64,000 nucleotides of DNA from Geomonas paludis (GCF_014193585.1 NZ_BLXY01000003.1:124001-188000), one strand, 5' to 3'. Shown: positions 28,271 to 37,520, numbered from the stretch's first letter. The notes: a model not told the origin generated them from the sequence alone. Program-made: numbers and translations.

Positions 28271-28749
28271 CGCGCCTCCTCGACCGGGAGCCTCACCCCC
28301 GAAAAGAGCGAGGCGACCAGCGCGTTGATCAGCGCCTGCGGCAAGAGCGCAGGTAACACCGAGGCGTACAGGCCGTTACCGACCGAGAAGACCAGGAGCA
28401 GCACAAGGTTCAAGAGGGCACTCATAATGGTTGCGATAAAGACAACCAGCACGAACAGGGCGCGGTTGTCGGTGTAGAGACGATCTGCGAGCTCGGACAA
28501 AAGGGTGTAGATGCAGAGATAGGAGAAGGCGTGCAGCCCAAGGTAGATGCCGCTGAAGCTGTCCTGCAACAGCCCCAGGGCAAATACGGCGACGCCGGCG
28601 AAACGGTGCGGCAGCTTAAGCCCCAGGTACACCACCAGGATGATGATCAGGTTGGGCTGGAAGGGATCCAGCAGGTACCTGGGGAGGAGCGTCATCTGCA
28701 GCAGCAGGGCGGCTATGAGGATGCCGGCTATTTTGAGATAGGCGATCAC
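28267..28749 (-). CDS. mreD: Rod shape-determining protein MreD
   Basis: A 160-residue membrane protein with five or so helices, the usual MreD form. It begins near IAYLKIAGILIAALLLQ with PNLIIILVVYLGLK following, and includes GLLQDSFSGIYLGLHAFSY, the family's DxxSG-type block. Part of the elongasome scaffold with MreC. GTG start at 28749. Overlaps mrdA, and lies 24 bases after mreC. Confidence 0.92.
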   Translation of the reverse strand: MIAYLKIAGILIAALLLQMTLLPRYLLDPFQPNLIIILVVYLGLKLPHRFAGVAVFALGLLQDSFSGIYLGLHAFSYLCIYTLLSELADRLYTDNRALFVLVVFIATIMSALLNLVLLLVFSVGNGLYASVLPALLPQALINALVASLFSGVRLPVEEAR

Positions 28750-28773
28750 TGGGTTGACCCGTGTTGAAGGAAG

Positions 28774-29598
28774 CTACTCATCGCGCTGCTTGACCAGTAC
28801 CAGCGCCTCTTCCAGTTTGCCGATGTTGACCAGCGGGCGCACCTCGATGGTCTGGAAGACGCCGTACTCACCCTTTTTCACCATGGTGACCTCCCCGATG
28901 GGGAGCCCCTTGGGGAAGACGCCGCCGATGCCGGAACTGATCACGGTGTCGCCGACCTTGACGTCCTCGTCCTTCACGGTGAACTCCAGGGAGCAGCGCC
29001 CGCCGCCTGCGCCGCGCACGATGCCCCGGGCGCGGGAGCGCTGGACGATGGCGGCGATGGCGCTGGCGTGGTCGGTGAGCAACAGCACCCGCGAGGAGTG
29101 CGGCGCCACCTTCACCAGGCGACCGACCACCCCGCCTATGGCCACCACCGGCATCCCTTCCAAAAGGCCGTCGGCGCTGCCGCGGTCCACCACCAGGGTC
29201 TTGAACCAGGCCGAGCTGTCCTCGCCGATCACCGACACCGCAAGGGAGGGAACGGCGACGCTCTCCTTGAGGTCGAGGAGCTGCTTGAAGCGCATGTTGG
29301 CGGCAACCGCCTCGTTGTCGGCGATGATGCGCGCGTTGAGGCGTTTCACGCTCTTTCTGAGCTCGATGTTCTCACGACGCACGTCGATCAGGTCGATGTA
29401 GTTGTTCCAGATGTCGCTGAAAAAGCCGGTCGCGCTGGCCGCGGAACCGGCCACCGGAGCAGTGATGCCCATCACGGTGCGCTCCACCGGGTTGGCGTGC
29501 TCCTTGTTCCTCAGGTTCAGGGCGTAGGTCAGAAAGGCCGCCAGCAACAGCAGTGCGGTCATCAGGAAACGCCGGTAGCGGATCAGAAGGTTTTTCAT
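28774..29598 (-). CDS. mreC: Rod shape-determining protein MreC
   Basis: A 274-residue periplasmic protein with one amino-terminal membrane helix (about 10-28), a coiled coil (about 65-105) and paired beta domains with VIGEDSSAWFKTLVVDRGSADG and GGVVGRLVKVAPHSSRVLLLTD, the MreC landmarks. It links PBP2-RodA to MreB. First gene of this cluster. mreB, usually directly upstream, is absent here. ATG 29598 is used; an in-frame TTG at 29607 is also possible. Confidence 0.95.
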   Translation of the reverse strand: MKNLLIRYRRFLMTALLLLAAFLTYALNLRNKEHANPVERTVMGITAPVAGSAASATGFFSDIWNNYIDLIDVRRENIELRKSVKRLNARIIADNEAVAANMRFKQLLDLKESVAVPSLAVSVIGEDSSAWFKTLVVDRGSADGLLEGMPVVAIGGVVGRLVKVAPHSSRVLLLTDHASAIAAIVQRSRARGIVRGAGGGRCSLEFTVKDEDVKVGDTVISSGIGGVFPKGLPIGEVTMVKKGEYGVFQTIEVRPLVNIGKLEEALVLVKQRDE

Positions 29599-29615
29599 CG
29601 GCCTCAAAAATGGTT

Positions 29616-29634
29616 AGGGGGCACTGTGCCCCCT
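29616..29634. repeat. Perfect GC-rich palindrome before mreC
   Basis: Arms of nine bases AGGGGGCAC and GTGCCCCCT around a single T. It lies in the mreC leader; on the minus strand it is followed by ATTTTT a few bases on, so it may end the rmlC message. Confidence 0.6.
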
Positions 29635-29681
29635 AGAGAAAAAATGACGATGCTAATCACAAAACATGATGTTGCGGGCAG

Positions 29682-29711
29682 GGGGACAGGCACCTTACGG
29701 AGCCAGTCCCC
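29682..29711. repeat. GGGGAC/GTCCCC imperfect palindrome, copy 1
   Basis: Hairpin arms GGGGACaGGCaCC and GGaGCCaGTCCCC pair except for A facing A. Same family at 31759, 31801, 31843, 33665 and 47047. Confidence 0.85.
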
Positions 29712-29714
29712 TTG

Positions 29715-30203
29715 TTAGTCCAGTTGGTAAGGCGAGTCCACCAGTTCCTCGTGGCGGATCTCGTCCACCGGTTCACTCTTGCCCTGCCCGGCAAAAAGGC
29801 GGTTGGGGGCGTTGAAGACGATGCCGTTCTCGGTGCCGATGTTGCGGTAGGCATGCACCACGCCCGGGGGAACCACCACGATGGAGGGGGCGTCCACCCC
29901 CGCGTACAGCACCTGCTTCACCCCGAAGCTCGGGGAGCCTTCCCGGGTGTCCCAGAGGTAGACCTTGAAATTGGACGGTCCCAGGAAGCAGAAGTAGTCG
30001 GTCTGCTCGACATGCTCGTGCGGCCCGCGGGCCACGCCCGGCTGGGTCATCGAGACGTAGGACATCGCCGGCATGATCTCCGGCTCCAGCTCGTCGGAAC
30101 GGAACAGCTCGGTGAGCCATCCCCTCTCGTCCAGGAACTTCTTGAGCGGCTTGCAGGCTACGTCGTGGATGCGTCCCTTGGTGAATTGCTGTACCGCGTT
30201 CAT
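29715..30203 (-). CDS. dTDP-4-dehydrorhamnose 3,5-epimerase family protein
   Basis: A 162-residue cupin enzyme related to RmlC, which epimerises the sugar nucleotide on the way to dTDP-L-rhamnose. It has the RGPHEHVEQTDYF histidine region, and VVVPPGVVHAYRN as the second cupin motif. It is shorter than typical RmlC (about 180), so a related sugar epimerase is possible. It begins directly after rmlA. rmlB and rmlD are not in the window. Confidence 0.83.
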   Translation of the reverse strand: MNAVQQFTKGRIHDVACKPLKKFLDERGWLTELFRSDELEPEIMPAMSYVSMTQPGVARGPHEHVEQTDYFCFLGPSNFKVYLWDTREGSPSFGVKQVLYAGVDAPSIVVVPPGVVHAYRNIGTENGIVFNAPNRLFAGQGKSEPVDEIRHEELVDSPYQLD

Positions 30204-31106
30204 TTAATGGCTACCTCCGCCGCAGAGTTCGGTCTCGTTGTAAACCCGCTGCAGGTAGTCGCGGTACGAAGACTTAGGTGTTTCATCTATGACCTTGGCC
30301 ATGCCTTTGCAGTCGAGATAGCCCATGCGCAGCGCGATCTCTTCGAGGCAGGCGATCTTCAGCCCCTGGCGTGCCTCCAGCGTCCCTATGAAGTGGGAAG
30401 CCTCGAGCAGGCTTTGGTGCGTGCCGGTGTCGAGCCAGGCGATGCCGCGTCCCAGGCGCTCGACCATCAGTTCCCCGCGCCCCAGGTACTCCCTGTTGAT
30501 GTCGGTGATCTCCAGTTCCCCGCGCGGCGACGGTTTCAGTGCCTTGGCGATCTCGACCACGCGCGAATCGTAGAGGTAGAGTCCGGGAACGGCGTAGTTG
30601 GACCTGGGCGCCGTCGGTTTCTCCACGATGTCCAGCACACGGCCGTCCTTGTCGAATTCGACCACGCCGTAACGCTCGGGGTCCTGCACGTAGTAGCCAA
30701 AGATCCTGGCGCCGGTGCTGAACTGGGCCACCAGCCGGTCCAGTTCCATCTTGCCGTAGAAGATGTTGTCGCCGAGGATCAGGCAGACCGGGTCGCCGTT
30801 GATGAACTCTTCGCCGATGATGAAGGCCTGGGCGATCCCCTTGGGCTCGGGCTGCACCGCGTAGCTCAGGCGGATACCCCAGCGCGAACCGTCGCCCAGA
30901 AGGGCCTCGAAACGGGGGGTGTCCTGCGGGGTGGAGATGATCAGGATGTCCGAGATCCCCGCCATCATCAGGGTAGCCAGCGGGTAATAGATCATCGGCT
31001 TGTCGTACACCGGCTGCAATTGCTTGCTGGCCACCATGGTCAGCGGGTAGAGCCTGCTCCCGGCGCCGCCGGCCAGCAGAATCCCCTTCTTAATCCCTTG
31101 CGTCAT
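30204..31106 (-). CDS. rmlA: Glucose-1-phosphate thymidylyltransferase
   Basis: A 300-residue nucleotidyltransferase making dTDP-glucose. Motifs: [18 protein letters not shown] (pyrophosphorylase loop), [26 protein letters not shown] and [10 protein letters not shown]. The start at 31106 follows AAAGGG; an open frame continues a few codons upstream without a site. Stop abuts the rmlC-type gene, so the two form a sugar-nucleotide unit for surface polysaccharide. Confidence 0.95.
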   Translation of the reverse strand: MTQGIKKGILLAGGAGSRLYPLTMVASKQLQPVYDKPMIYYPLATLMMAGISDILIISTPQDTPRFEALLGDGSRWGIRLSYAVQPEPKGIAQAFIIGEEFINGDPVCLILGDNIFYGKMELDRLVAQFSTGARIFGYYVQDPERYGVVEFDKDGRVLDIVEKPTAPRSNYAVPGLYLYDSRVVEIAKALKPSPRGELEITDINREYLGRGELMVERLGRGIAWLDTGTHQSLLEASHFIGTLEARQGLKIACLEEIALRMGYLDCKGMAKVIDETPKSSYRDYLQRVYNETELCGGGSH

Positions 31107-31203
31107 AGCACCCTTTCCAGAGCAAAAAATCACATTAACAAAAGGTTTTTACTACCACACCGCCGTGCCCTGCGTCAAACAGATAATCCCGCGTACTTGC
31201 CCG

Positions 31204-31578
31204 TTACAGCAGGCGATCCTTGAGGCCCTGGTCGATGAAGCTCTCTTCGATCGCCTCGCGGACCCAGGGTTCCTTGCAGCGGGCCAGCACGACGGCGGCC
31301 CCTTCGGCGATAGCCGGTATCTGGCTCCAGAGCGCGTTCCTGAGCGAGCGCAGGCGCCGGGGATCGGGATTCTTGACGCCGACCAGCTCGCGGCAGGAGT
31401 GGCACAACAGCGCTACGTTCTCCTGGCTCGGCTCCTGGTCCGGCTGGTATTCCCAGAGCCTGAGCTCCTGGTCACCTTCGCACCATTCGCAGCGAAAGCC
31501 CGCCCTCTTGCTGATCGTCTTGCCCAAGAGCTGCACGGCCGCCAGATGATCGCGGTTTTGCTGTGCGCCTTTTGCCAT
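31204..31578 (-). CDS. Zinc-ribbon protein, PhnA-like
   Basis: A 124-residue cytoplasmic protein with a CEWC pair after KTISKRAGFR and a CHSC pair after NVALL, spaced as in the PhnA/YjdM zinc ribbon. The rest is helical (NPDPRRLRSLRNALWSQ). The true function of such proteins is not known; the old link to phosphonate use is weak. Start 31578 has GGGAGGACG upstream. It stands alone between rmlA and sfsA. Confidence 0.72.
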   Translation of the reverse strand: MAKGAQQNRDHLAAVQLLGKTISKRAGFRCEWCEGDQELRLWEYQPDQEPSQENVALLCHSCRELVGVKNPDPRRLRSLRNALWSQIPAIAEGAAVVLARCKEPWVREAIEESFIDQGLKDRLL

Positions 31579-31758
31579 CGGTCGTCCTCCCTGCCGCGGC
31601 TCCCGCCGCGGGCGATCCAGCACCTGATATTAGCAGAATGGCTAACCAGATCAATACTTTTCTCAACCGGCCGCCCCTGGGCCGCAACCAATTCTAACTG
31701 GACAGGTGCCGCCGCTTGCGGGTAAAGTCTGGCGCCTGGCGACGACGGCCAACGGCAA

Positions 31759-31872
31759 GGGGACAGGCGCCAGGCGGGGCCAGTCCCCACATAACTAAAC
31801 GGGGACAGGCACCTGGCGGAGCCAGTCCCTACATAACTTAAAGGGGACAGGCACCTGGCGGAGCCAGTCCCC
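31759..31872. repeat. Three GGGGAC/GTCCCC palindromes in a row
   Basis: Copies at 31759-31788, 31801-31830 and 31843-31872, about 42 bases apart and joined by a short ACATAACT(T)AAA linker. They sit directly before sfsA. Each forms a hairpin with A facing A in the stem. Confidence 0.88.
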
Positions 31873-31889
31873 CCCAAAAAGGATCGACC

Positions 31890-32585
31890 ATGAAACTGCC
31901 GCAACCGCTCTACCAGGGGACCCTGATCCGCCGCTACCAGCGCTTTCTCGCCGACGTGCAACTCGACGACGGCACCGTGGTCACCGCGCACACCCCCAAC
32001 ACCGGGAGCATGATGGGGTGCGCCCTCCCCGGCAACCGGGTCCTGCTCTCGGTGAGCGGCAATCCCGGCCGCAAGTACCCGCACAGTTGGGAACTGGTCC
32101 AGGCCGACGGCGTCTGGGTCGGGATCAACACCATGCTCCCCAACCTGCTGGCCCGGGAGGCGATCCTGAACGGCGTCGTCGCCGAACTGGCCGGCTATGA
32201 CCACATCAAGCTGGAGGTCCCCTACGGCACCGGGAGCAGGATCGACCTGCTCCTCTCCGGCGAGCGCGGCCTGTGCTACGTGGAGACCAAGAACGTCACC
32301 CTGGTCCGGGAGCGCTGCGCCCTGTTTCCCGACGCGGTCAGCACGCGGGGGCAGAAGCACCTGCGCGAGCTCATGGAGATGGTGCGCCAGGGGCATCGCG
32401 CCGTGAACCTGTTCGTGGTGCAGCGCGGCGACGGCGACGCCCTCTCCCCGGCCGACGCCATCGACCCGGCCTACGGCGCCCTGTTGCGGGAGGCGGCGCA
32501 GGCGGGGGTGGAACTGCTCGCCTACCAGGCCAGCGTCACCGAAAGCGAGGTGCGGCTCAGTCATTCGGTGCCGGTACTCCTGTAG
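31890..32585 (+). CDS. sfsA: SfsA family protein (putative sugar fermentation stimulation)
   Basis: A 231-residue protein with the family's run of motifs: GTLIRRYQRFLADV, TAHTPNTGSMMGCA, GSRIDLLL with the acidic residue of its nuclease-like core, YVETKNVTL, and DAVSTRGQKHLREL. The E-x-K pattern suggests a PD-(D/E)XK fold; the cellular role is unclear. AAGGA lies eight bases before the ATG. Confidence 0.95.
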   Translation: MKLPQPLYQGTLIRRYQRFLADVQLDDGTVVTAHTPNTGSMMGCALPGNRVLLSVSGNPGRKYPHSWELVQADGVWVGINTMLPNLLAREAILNGVVAELAGYDHIKLEVPYGTGSRIDLLLSGERGLCYVETKNVTLVRERCALFPDAVSTRGQKHLRELMEMVRQGHRAVNLFVVQRGDGDALSPADAIDPAYGALLREAAQAGVELLAYQASVTESEVRLSHSVPVLL

Positions 32586-32641
32586 GTCGTTGACATCCTT
32601 GGGAAGGACGCTAAAGTTATAGGCGCTGTCCCGGGGGACCA

Positions 32642-33097
32642 ATGAGAACACCCAAACTGACCATCTTCGCCAAGCAGACCGGCGTCGAAATAGCTCCCAG
32701 CGAAAAGAGGCAAAACGGCAAGCCCGAGGAGGGGCGCGTCGCCTTCCGGTTCTTCCGGCTCGCCACCGGCCAGCCCCACATCCGCTTCGTGGCGGAACCG
32801 TGCGAGGCGTTCGAGGTGGCCAGGAAGATCACGGCACTGCAGGCGTCGACAGGCAAGGCGACCTTCACCCACCGCTTCGAGTCGGCGGAAGGGGAGACCG
32901 TGACCAAGCTCAACGTGGAGAGCTACCAGCGTAACGGCAAGCAGGGCTACGCCTTCTCCATCCAGCGCGGGGAGGAGAGCATCAACGTGCCGGCGCCGGA
33001 GGGGGAATTCCTTTTTGCCGCCGAGTTTCTGAAGCAGCTTTCCGTGGCGCAGTCCTGGGTGGCCTGGAGCGAGCCGGAAGCGCACAAGCAGGACTAG
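32642..33097 (+). CDS. Hypothetical protein
   Basis: A 151-residue soluble protein that I do not recognise. It alternates strands and basic turns (RVAFRFFRLATGQPHIRF, EAFEVARKIT, ESYQRNGKQGYAFSIQRG), has one cysteine, and no signal or membrane segment. The amphipathic strands with arginines could fit a nucleic-acid-binding beta sheet, but that is a guess. GGGGGA precedes the ATG. Composition matches its neighbours, so recent transfer is not indicated. Confidence 0.75.
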   Translation: MRTPKLTIFAKQTGVEIAPSEKRQNGKPEEGRVAFRFFRLATGQPHIRFVAEPCEAFEVARKITALQASTGKATFTHRFESAEGETVTKLNVESYQRNGKQGYAFSIQRGEESINVPAPEGEFLFAAEFLKQLSVAQSWVAWSEPEAHKQD

Positions 33098-33194
33098 AAG
33101 AGGCCCGACCGGCCGAAGTAACGGCGGCCTGATCGGGAAAGGACGACATCGAAGCGACCGAAGCAACCGGGACTACGGCCGAAAGCGGGACAGC

Positions 33195-33638
33195 GTGATC
33201 AATAAACCGAGCAAGACCCTCTATCTCAGCATCGAAAGCAGGCTGTGCGACGTGGCCCTGGTGGGGCATGCGGTGCGCGGCGTCTGCGCCTGTTCTCCCC
33301 TCAAGCTGGAAGCCTACGGCGAGATGGAAGTATGCGTCGTGGAAGCCCTCAACAATGCCATCACCCATGCCTACAAGCGTCAGGAAGGCTACCGGGTCGA
33401 CACCGCCATCACCCTGCACCACGACCGCATCTCCTTCGAGATCACCGACGAAGGGAACCCCATGGAGGAATTCGCCCCCCGCAGCCTGGAGTTCGACCCC
33501 GAGGTCATCGGCTCGATCCCGGAAAACGGCATGGGGCTTTTCATCATCGAAACCCTGATGGACGAAGTGAGCTACAGCTCCAAAAACGGCAGGAACACCC
33601 TCTACTTCTGCAGGTATTTCACCCAGCCCCAGGCCTAG
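33195..33638 (+). CDS. RsbW-like ATP-binding protein (anti-sigma factor type HATPase)
   Basis: A 147-residue single-domain GHKL ATPase. N-box is EVCVVEALNNAITHAYK, G1 is ITDEGNPMEEF (DxGxP form), and the G2 loop is NGMGLFIIETLMDEVSY. These are the marks of RsbW/SpoIIAB-type serine kinases, which bind sigma factors or anti-sigma antagonists. No antagonist (STAS) or PP2C gene is adjacent, so its partner is elsewhere. GTG start with GGGA nearby. Confidence 0.88.
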   Translation: MINKPSKTLYLSIESRLCDVALVGHAVRGVCACSPLKLEAYGEMEVCVVEALNNAITHAYKRQEGYRVDTAITLHHDRISFEITDEGNPMEEFAPRSLEFDPEVIGSIPENGMGLFIIETLMDEVSYSSKNGRNTLYFCRYFTQPQA

Positions 33639-33664
33639 CCGCCAGCCTAGCTGCTCAGTGCAAG

Positions 33665-33693
33665 GGGGACAGGCACCTGCGGAGCCAGTCCCC
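33665..33693. repeat. GGGGAC/GTCCCC palindrome, solo copy
   Basis: One more copy of the 30-base hairpin, between two convergent genes. It may serve as a terminator for both. Confidence 0.8.
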
Positions 33694-33701
33694 TTCTAGC
33701 C

Positions 33702-36700
33702 TCACCCCTGCCCCAGCAGAAATTCAAAATCCTCCCGCCCGATGGCCACGGCGCCCTCGTTTTCCGCGTCCTCCAGGAGCGCCCGGTACAGCTTCAGCTT
33801 GCGCTTTTTCAGCTCCATCATCTTTTCCTCGATGGAGTGCCGCATCAACAGCCTGGTGATGGTCACCTGCCGCTTCTGGCCGATCCGGTGGGCACGGTCC
33901 GACGCCTGGCTTTCCACTGCCGGGTTCCACCACGGATCGAGATGGAAGACATAGGAGGCGCGGGTAAGGTTGAGCCCCCTCCCCCCGGCCTTCAGGCTCA
34001 GCAGGAAGACGCCGGGCTCGGCCGCATCCTGGAAGTTCTGCACCAGCTCCTTGCGGCGGGAGACCGGGGTGGTGCCGTCCAGCCGTGAAGAGACGATGCC
34101 GCGCTGGCTGAGCCCCTGCTGCACGATGTCCAGGAACGAGGTGAACTGCGAGAAGACCAGCACGCTGTGCCCTTCCGCAAAGAGCTCGTGCAGCTGTTCG
34201 ACCAGGAAATCCACCTTGGGCGAGCGGTCGGCGGCGTCGGGGAGGACCAGCCGCGAGCAGAGGCAGATCTGGCGCAGTTTCAGAATCGCGGTGAGGGCTA
34301 TGATGCGCGCCTGGCCTGCGGAGTTGGAACTGTAGGCGCGGGCCACCGTCTCCCTGACCTCGGTCACGGTGCGGGCGTAGAGGGCCTTCTGGCGCGGGCT
34401 CATTTCCAGGTAGATGTCGGTCTCGACCTTGGGGGGGAGCTCCGCCGCGATCATGTCCTTGGAGCGCCTGAGGATGAAGGGGTGGGTGCGCCGGATCAGC
34501 GTGTCCAGGAACTCGGTCCCCTCGCGCCCCATCTGCCGGCGGAACTGCTCGTAGGGCCCCAACAACCCCGGCAGGGCCAGGTCCATCACGGAGAAGTATT
34601 CGCCCAGGTGATTCTCCACGGGAGTACCGGTCAGGGTGACCTTGAACCTCCCCTTGAGCTTGCGCACCGCCCCCGTGGTCTCGGCGTGGATGTTTTTCAC
34701 CGCCTGTGCCTCGTCGAAGACGATGACGTGGAAGGGGATCTCGCTCAGGATCTCGATGTCGCGCTGGATCACCCCGTAGCTGGTAAGGACCAGGTCGACC
34801 CCGGAGAAGTCGGCGCGACGCCCCTGGCCGCGGTATACGCCTACCTTGAGGGCGGGATAGAAACGGGCCAGTTCGCTCTCCCAGTTGAAGATCAGCGTCG
34901 GCGGCACCACCACCAGGTGCGGCACCTCGGCAGGGAGCTGGGCTTCGATGCCCCCCTCTTTGAGCCCGGCCAAAAGCGCGATGGCCTGGATGGTCTTGCC
35001 CAGGCCCATATCGTCGGCAAGGCAGGCGCCGAAACGGTGCTCGTACAAGAAGGCGAGCCAGCTGTACCCCTCGAGCTGGTAGTTGCGCAGGGTGGCCTTC
35101 AACTCGACAGGGGGAGAGCGCCGGGGGATGCTCTCGAACCGGGTCAGGCTCTCGAAGATGCGCTCGTCCTCCGGGGAGAGGAGCACCCGGACCCCGTTTC
35201 TCCGGAGCGTGATCCAATCGAGGATCTGCAGCCGCGGCACCCGCACCACCTCGCGCTTGGCGTGGGGGGCGAACAGGGCCAGCGTGCTGGAGGTCATCGG
35301 GTCGAGCACGAACAGCGAACCGCCCCTGCGGAAGACGCCACCCCCCTGCAGCGCTTCCAGCAGTTCCGTTTCGTCGACCAGTTCTCCGTCGGCGCGGATC
35401 TCGGGGCGCAGTTCGAACCAGTCGATGCTGGAGCGGGTGGCGTCCAGGGTGAAGGTCCAGGAGGCAGTCTGCAGGTCCTCGCCGGCCAGCGCCAGCGTGA
35501 ACCCTTCTCCGGCCAGCGCGCTTTTCAGTTCCGAAAGCTCGCGCATCAGCGTTTTGCGCTCCAGCGCGAAGCGCCCTACCCCTTCGGACTGCCAGAAGAT
35601 GTCGAAGCCGAAATGCCCGGCCAGAAGCTCGAGAAGCCGCCCCTGGCGCTCGACCGCAACGGTCACGGCCAGCCATGTTCCCTCTTCGGAGAGTTGCAGC
35701 AACGTGGTCGGCTGCTGCACCAGTTGGCAGAACTCGGTGATGACGTTGCGGGCATCCGCCCTGACCCCGCGCTTGTAGAACTCGGCCCCCTCCAGCGCCT
35801 GGCGCACCACCCGGTCACGCTCCCCAAGGCTTTCGGCGCCCAGCGCTGCGAAGCAGGCCTTGACGATGGCGGCGACACGCTTCTTGGCCTTGAGCGGTTG
35901 GGGGAAGACGGCACGCCCGGCGGCGTTGAAGAAGCGGAAAGCCGGGGGAGAGAGGGAGAAGGCGATGCCGTCGGCGACCCCTTCCGCGACCAGGGACGAG
36001 GTTTCCGCCAACTCGAGGATGTTCAGCCGGTAGCGCGGTTCGAGCGGCAAGGGGGGAACGATCTCGCCGGAGCGGGAAAAGACCACCCGGCGGCCCAGTT
36101 CGTCCGGGCTGCCGCCGAAGATGAAATGGACCGCGTTGAACCTGGCGGCGGGAAAGCGGAGGATCCCATGCTCCGCCGAAGGCGCCATCCCGGAAGGGGC
36201 ATGCTCCGGCGCTGCCTCCTCAGGTGCGACCTCCTCCGGCGCTGCCCCTTCGGACACGGCTGCTTCGGAGAGGGTCTCCTCCGACCGCGCCAATCCGGCC
36301 CGCTCAGCCTGCGCCAACCGCTGGGCCAGTTCCGTGTAGAGCGCAGAAGCCGTATCGTCCACCTTGTGGATCACGCCGCGCCTGAGGTCGAAATAGTACC
36401 CCTGGTGTATGAAGGATTCCTCGCCCTCGACAGAGGCGCCATCCTCAAGAGAAAGCTTGGCCGCGATCTCCTCCTGGTGCAGGTCGAGGTGCAGCAAGAC
36501 CGTGCGCTGCAGCGAGGGATCGAAAAAGAGCTGCCGGGGGCCATCCGCCCCCTGGTAAAGAATGGGGAACCGGCCGCGGAAACGGGACAGGAACTCCTCG
36601 ACGGCGCGGCCGCGCAGCGCCGAGGAATGCAACAGGCGCAAAAACTCCCGGATCGAGGCGGGAAGAGCGGCGTCGTAGAGGGCGACCGGAACCTGGTCCA

Positions 36701-37193
36701 GCATCAGGCGCATGCGCAACGCCCCCATGTCCCGGTCCAGCACCAGCGCGTACCCCCCCTCGGTCACCGGGGCGCCTTCTTCGCCGGCAGTGCCCTGAAC
36801 CGGTGCGGTGGAGAGGACGGCACGAAGCCCCTGCAGGTAGTCGTTGGGAAGTTGCAGCATGGGGAAGGAAGCGGGCGCCAGGGCCTTCTTGAGGGTGGCC
36901 AGGGCGGCGACCAGGTGCGGACAGCGACCGTGCGGACTCCAGGCGCCGCAGTCGCAGGCGCTGGAGAACTCTCCCTGCACCAGGGAAAGAGTGACGCGGC
37001 AGGACAGCTCGGCATCGCGGAGCTCGACCTCGAGGACGCTGCCGTCCTTGTGCCAGCTCAACCCGCGGATGGGAGTCCTCTTGCACAGCTCGAAGCCGTT
37101 GAAGAGGTGCACCTTGTCCGCAAGTGCGTATATGCCCGCGGCGGGCATCTGGAACAGGTGCCGCAGCAGGGGGATGGCCGTGATGTCGATCAA
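33702..37193 (-). CDS. SNF2-family helicase with SWIM zinc finger
   Basis: A 1163-residue ATPase. A SWIM-type CxCx8CxH cluster lies at 80-93 (CDCGAWSPHGRCPH). A long middle region follows, then the SNF2 motor: Walker A DDMGLGKTIQ (lysine at about 733), Walker B FDEAQAVKN, TGTPVENHL, and the helicase C half with VLVFSQFTSFLD, LKAGGRGLNLT and DRAHRIGQ. It remodels protein-DNA complexes; bacterial members are poorly studied. The TTG at 37193 has GGGAGA just upstream and no better start fits; the open frame continues through repeats, which I reject. A second, different SNF2 gene begins at 41128. Confidence 0.92.
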   Translation of the reverse strand: MIDITAIPLLRHLFQMPAAGIYALADKVHLFNGFELCKRTPIRGLSWHKDGSVLEVELRDAELSCRVTLSLVQGEFSSACDCGAWSPHGRCPHLVAALATLKKALAPASFPMLQLPNDYLQGLRAVLSTAPVQGTAGEEGAPVTEGGYALVLDRDMGALRMRLMLDQVPVALYDAALPASIREFLRLLHSSALRGRAVEEFLSRFRGRFPILYQGADGPRQLFFDPSLQRTVLLHLDLHQEEIAAKLSLEDGASVEGEESFIHQGYYFDLRRGVIHKVDDTASALYTELAQRLAQAERAGLARSEETLSEAAVSEGAAPEEVAPEEAAPEHAPSGMAPSAEHGILRFPAARFNAVHFIFGGSPDELGRRVVFSRSGEIVPPLPLEPRYRLNILELAETSSLVAEGVADGIAFSLSPPAFRFFNAAGRAVFPQPLKAKKRVAAIVKACFAALGAESLGERDRVVRQALEGAEFYKRGVRADARNVITEFCQLVQQPTTLLQLSEEGTWLAVTVAVERQGRLLELLAGHFGFDIFWQSEGVGRFALERKTLMRELSELKSALAGEGFTLALAGEDLQTASWTFTLDATRSSIDWFELRPEIRADGELVDETELLEALQGGGVFRRGGSLFVLDPMTSSTLALFAPHAKREVVRVPRLQILDWITLRRNGVRVLLSPEDERIFESLTRFESIPRRSPPVELKATLRNYQLEGYSWLAFLYEHRFGACLADDMGLGKTIQAIALLAGLKEGGIEAQLPAEVPHLVVVPPTLIFNWESELARFYPALKVGVYRGQGRRADFSGVDLVLTSYGVIQRDIEILSEIPFHVIVFDEAQAVKNIHAETTGAVRKLKGRFKVTLTGTPVENHLGEYFSVMDLALPGLLGPYEQFRRQMGREGTEFLDTLIRRTHPFILRRSKDMIAAELPPKVETDIYLEMSPRQKALYARTVTEVRETVARAYSSNSAGQARIIALTAILKLRQICLCSRLVLPDAADRSPKVDFLVEQLHELFAEGHSVLVFSQFTSFLDIVQQGLSQRGIVSSRLDGTTPVSRRKELVQNFQDAAEPGVFLLSLKAGGRGLNLTRASYVFHLDPWWNPAVESQASDRAHRIGQKRQVTITRLLMRHSIEEKMMELKKRKLKLYRALLEDAENEGAVAIGREDFEFLLGQG

Positions 37194-37414
37194 GTCGTTT
37201 TCTCCCGGTAGGGTAGCCAATAACGGACCGTTCAAGTTAGCAGAAACAGACGCTGAACACAACAGCACCATGCACTGCAACAGATTAAAAGCCGGGAGCG
37301 GACCGTAGAATGGGGAAGGCGGAGGGAAGCAAGGGGGCCCAAAGGGCGAAGGAGGAACGGGCGAGCGAGCAGAGTGAGTTGCCACGAAGCGCTGCAAGTA
37401 AACCAACGTCGTAG

Positions 37415-37520
37415 CCCCCCTCCCCTTGCGGGAGGGGGGTAGGGGGTGGGGGAACTGGCCGTCATTGCCACCGCTTGCGGCTTCACCCACACCCCGGCCC
37501 CCTCTCGTCAAGGGAGGGGG
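37415..37520. repeat. GC-rich hairpins upstream of the SNF2 gene
   Basis: CCCCCCTCCCC-ttgc-GGGAGGGGGG hairpin (37415-37439) and a second CCCCCTCTCGTCAAGGGAGGGGG (about 37498-37521). The gap 37194-37818 holds these and the 121-bp repeat, but no gene. Confidence 0.75.

Noticed and set aside
34167-37211. A 1014-codon plus-strand open frame across the SNF2 gene
   Set aside because: It is antisense to a protein with clear SWIM and SNF2 motifs, is very rich in Gly/Glu/Arg/Val from GC-rich codons, and shows no domain.
37194-37511. Amino-terminal extension of the SNF2-SWIM protein
   Set aside because: Those 106 codons read through GC-rich repeats and give a Pro/Ser-rich peptide; TTG 37193 has GGGAGA and starts the protein-like part.
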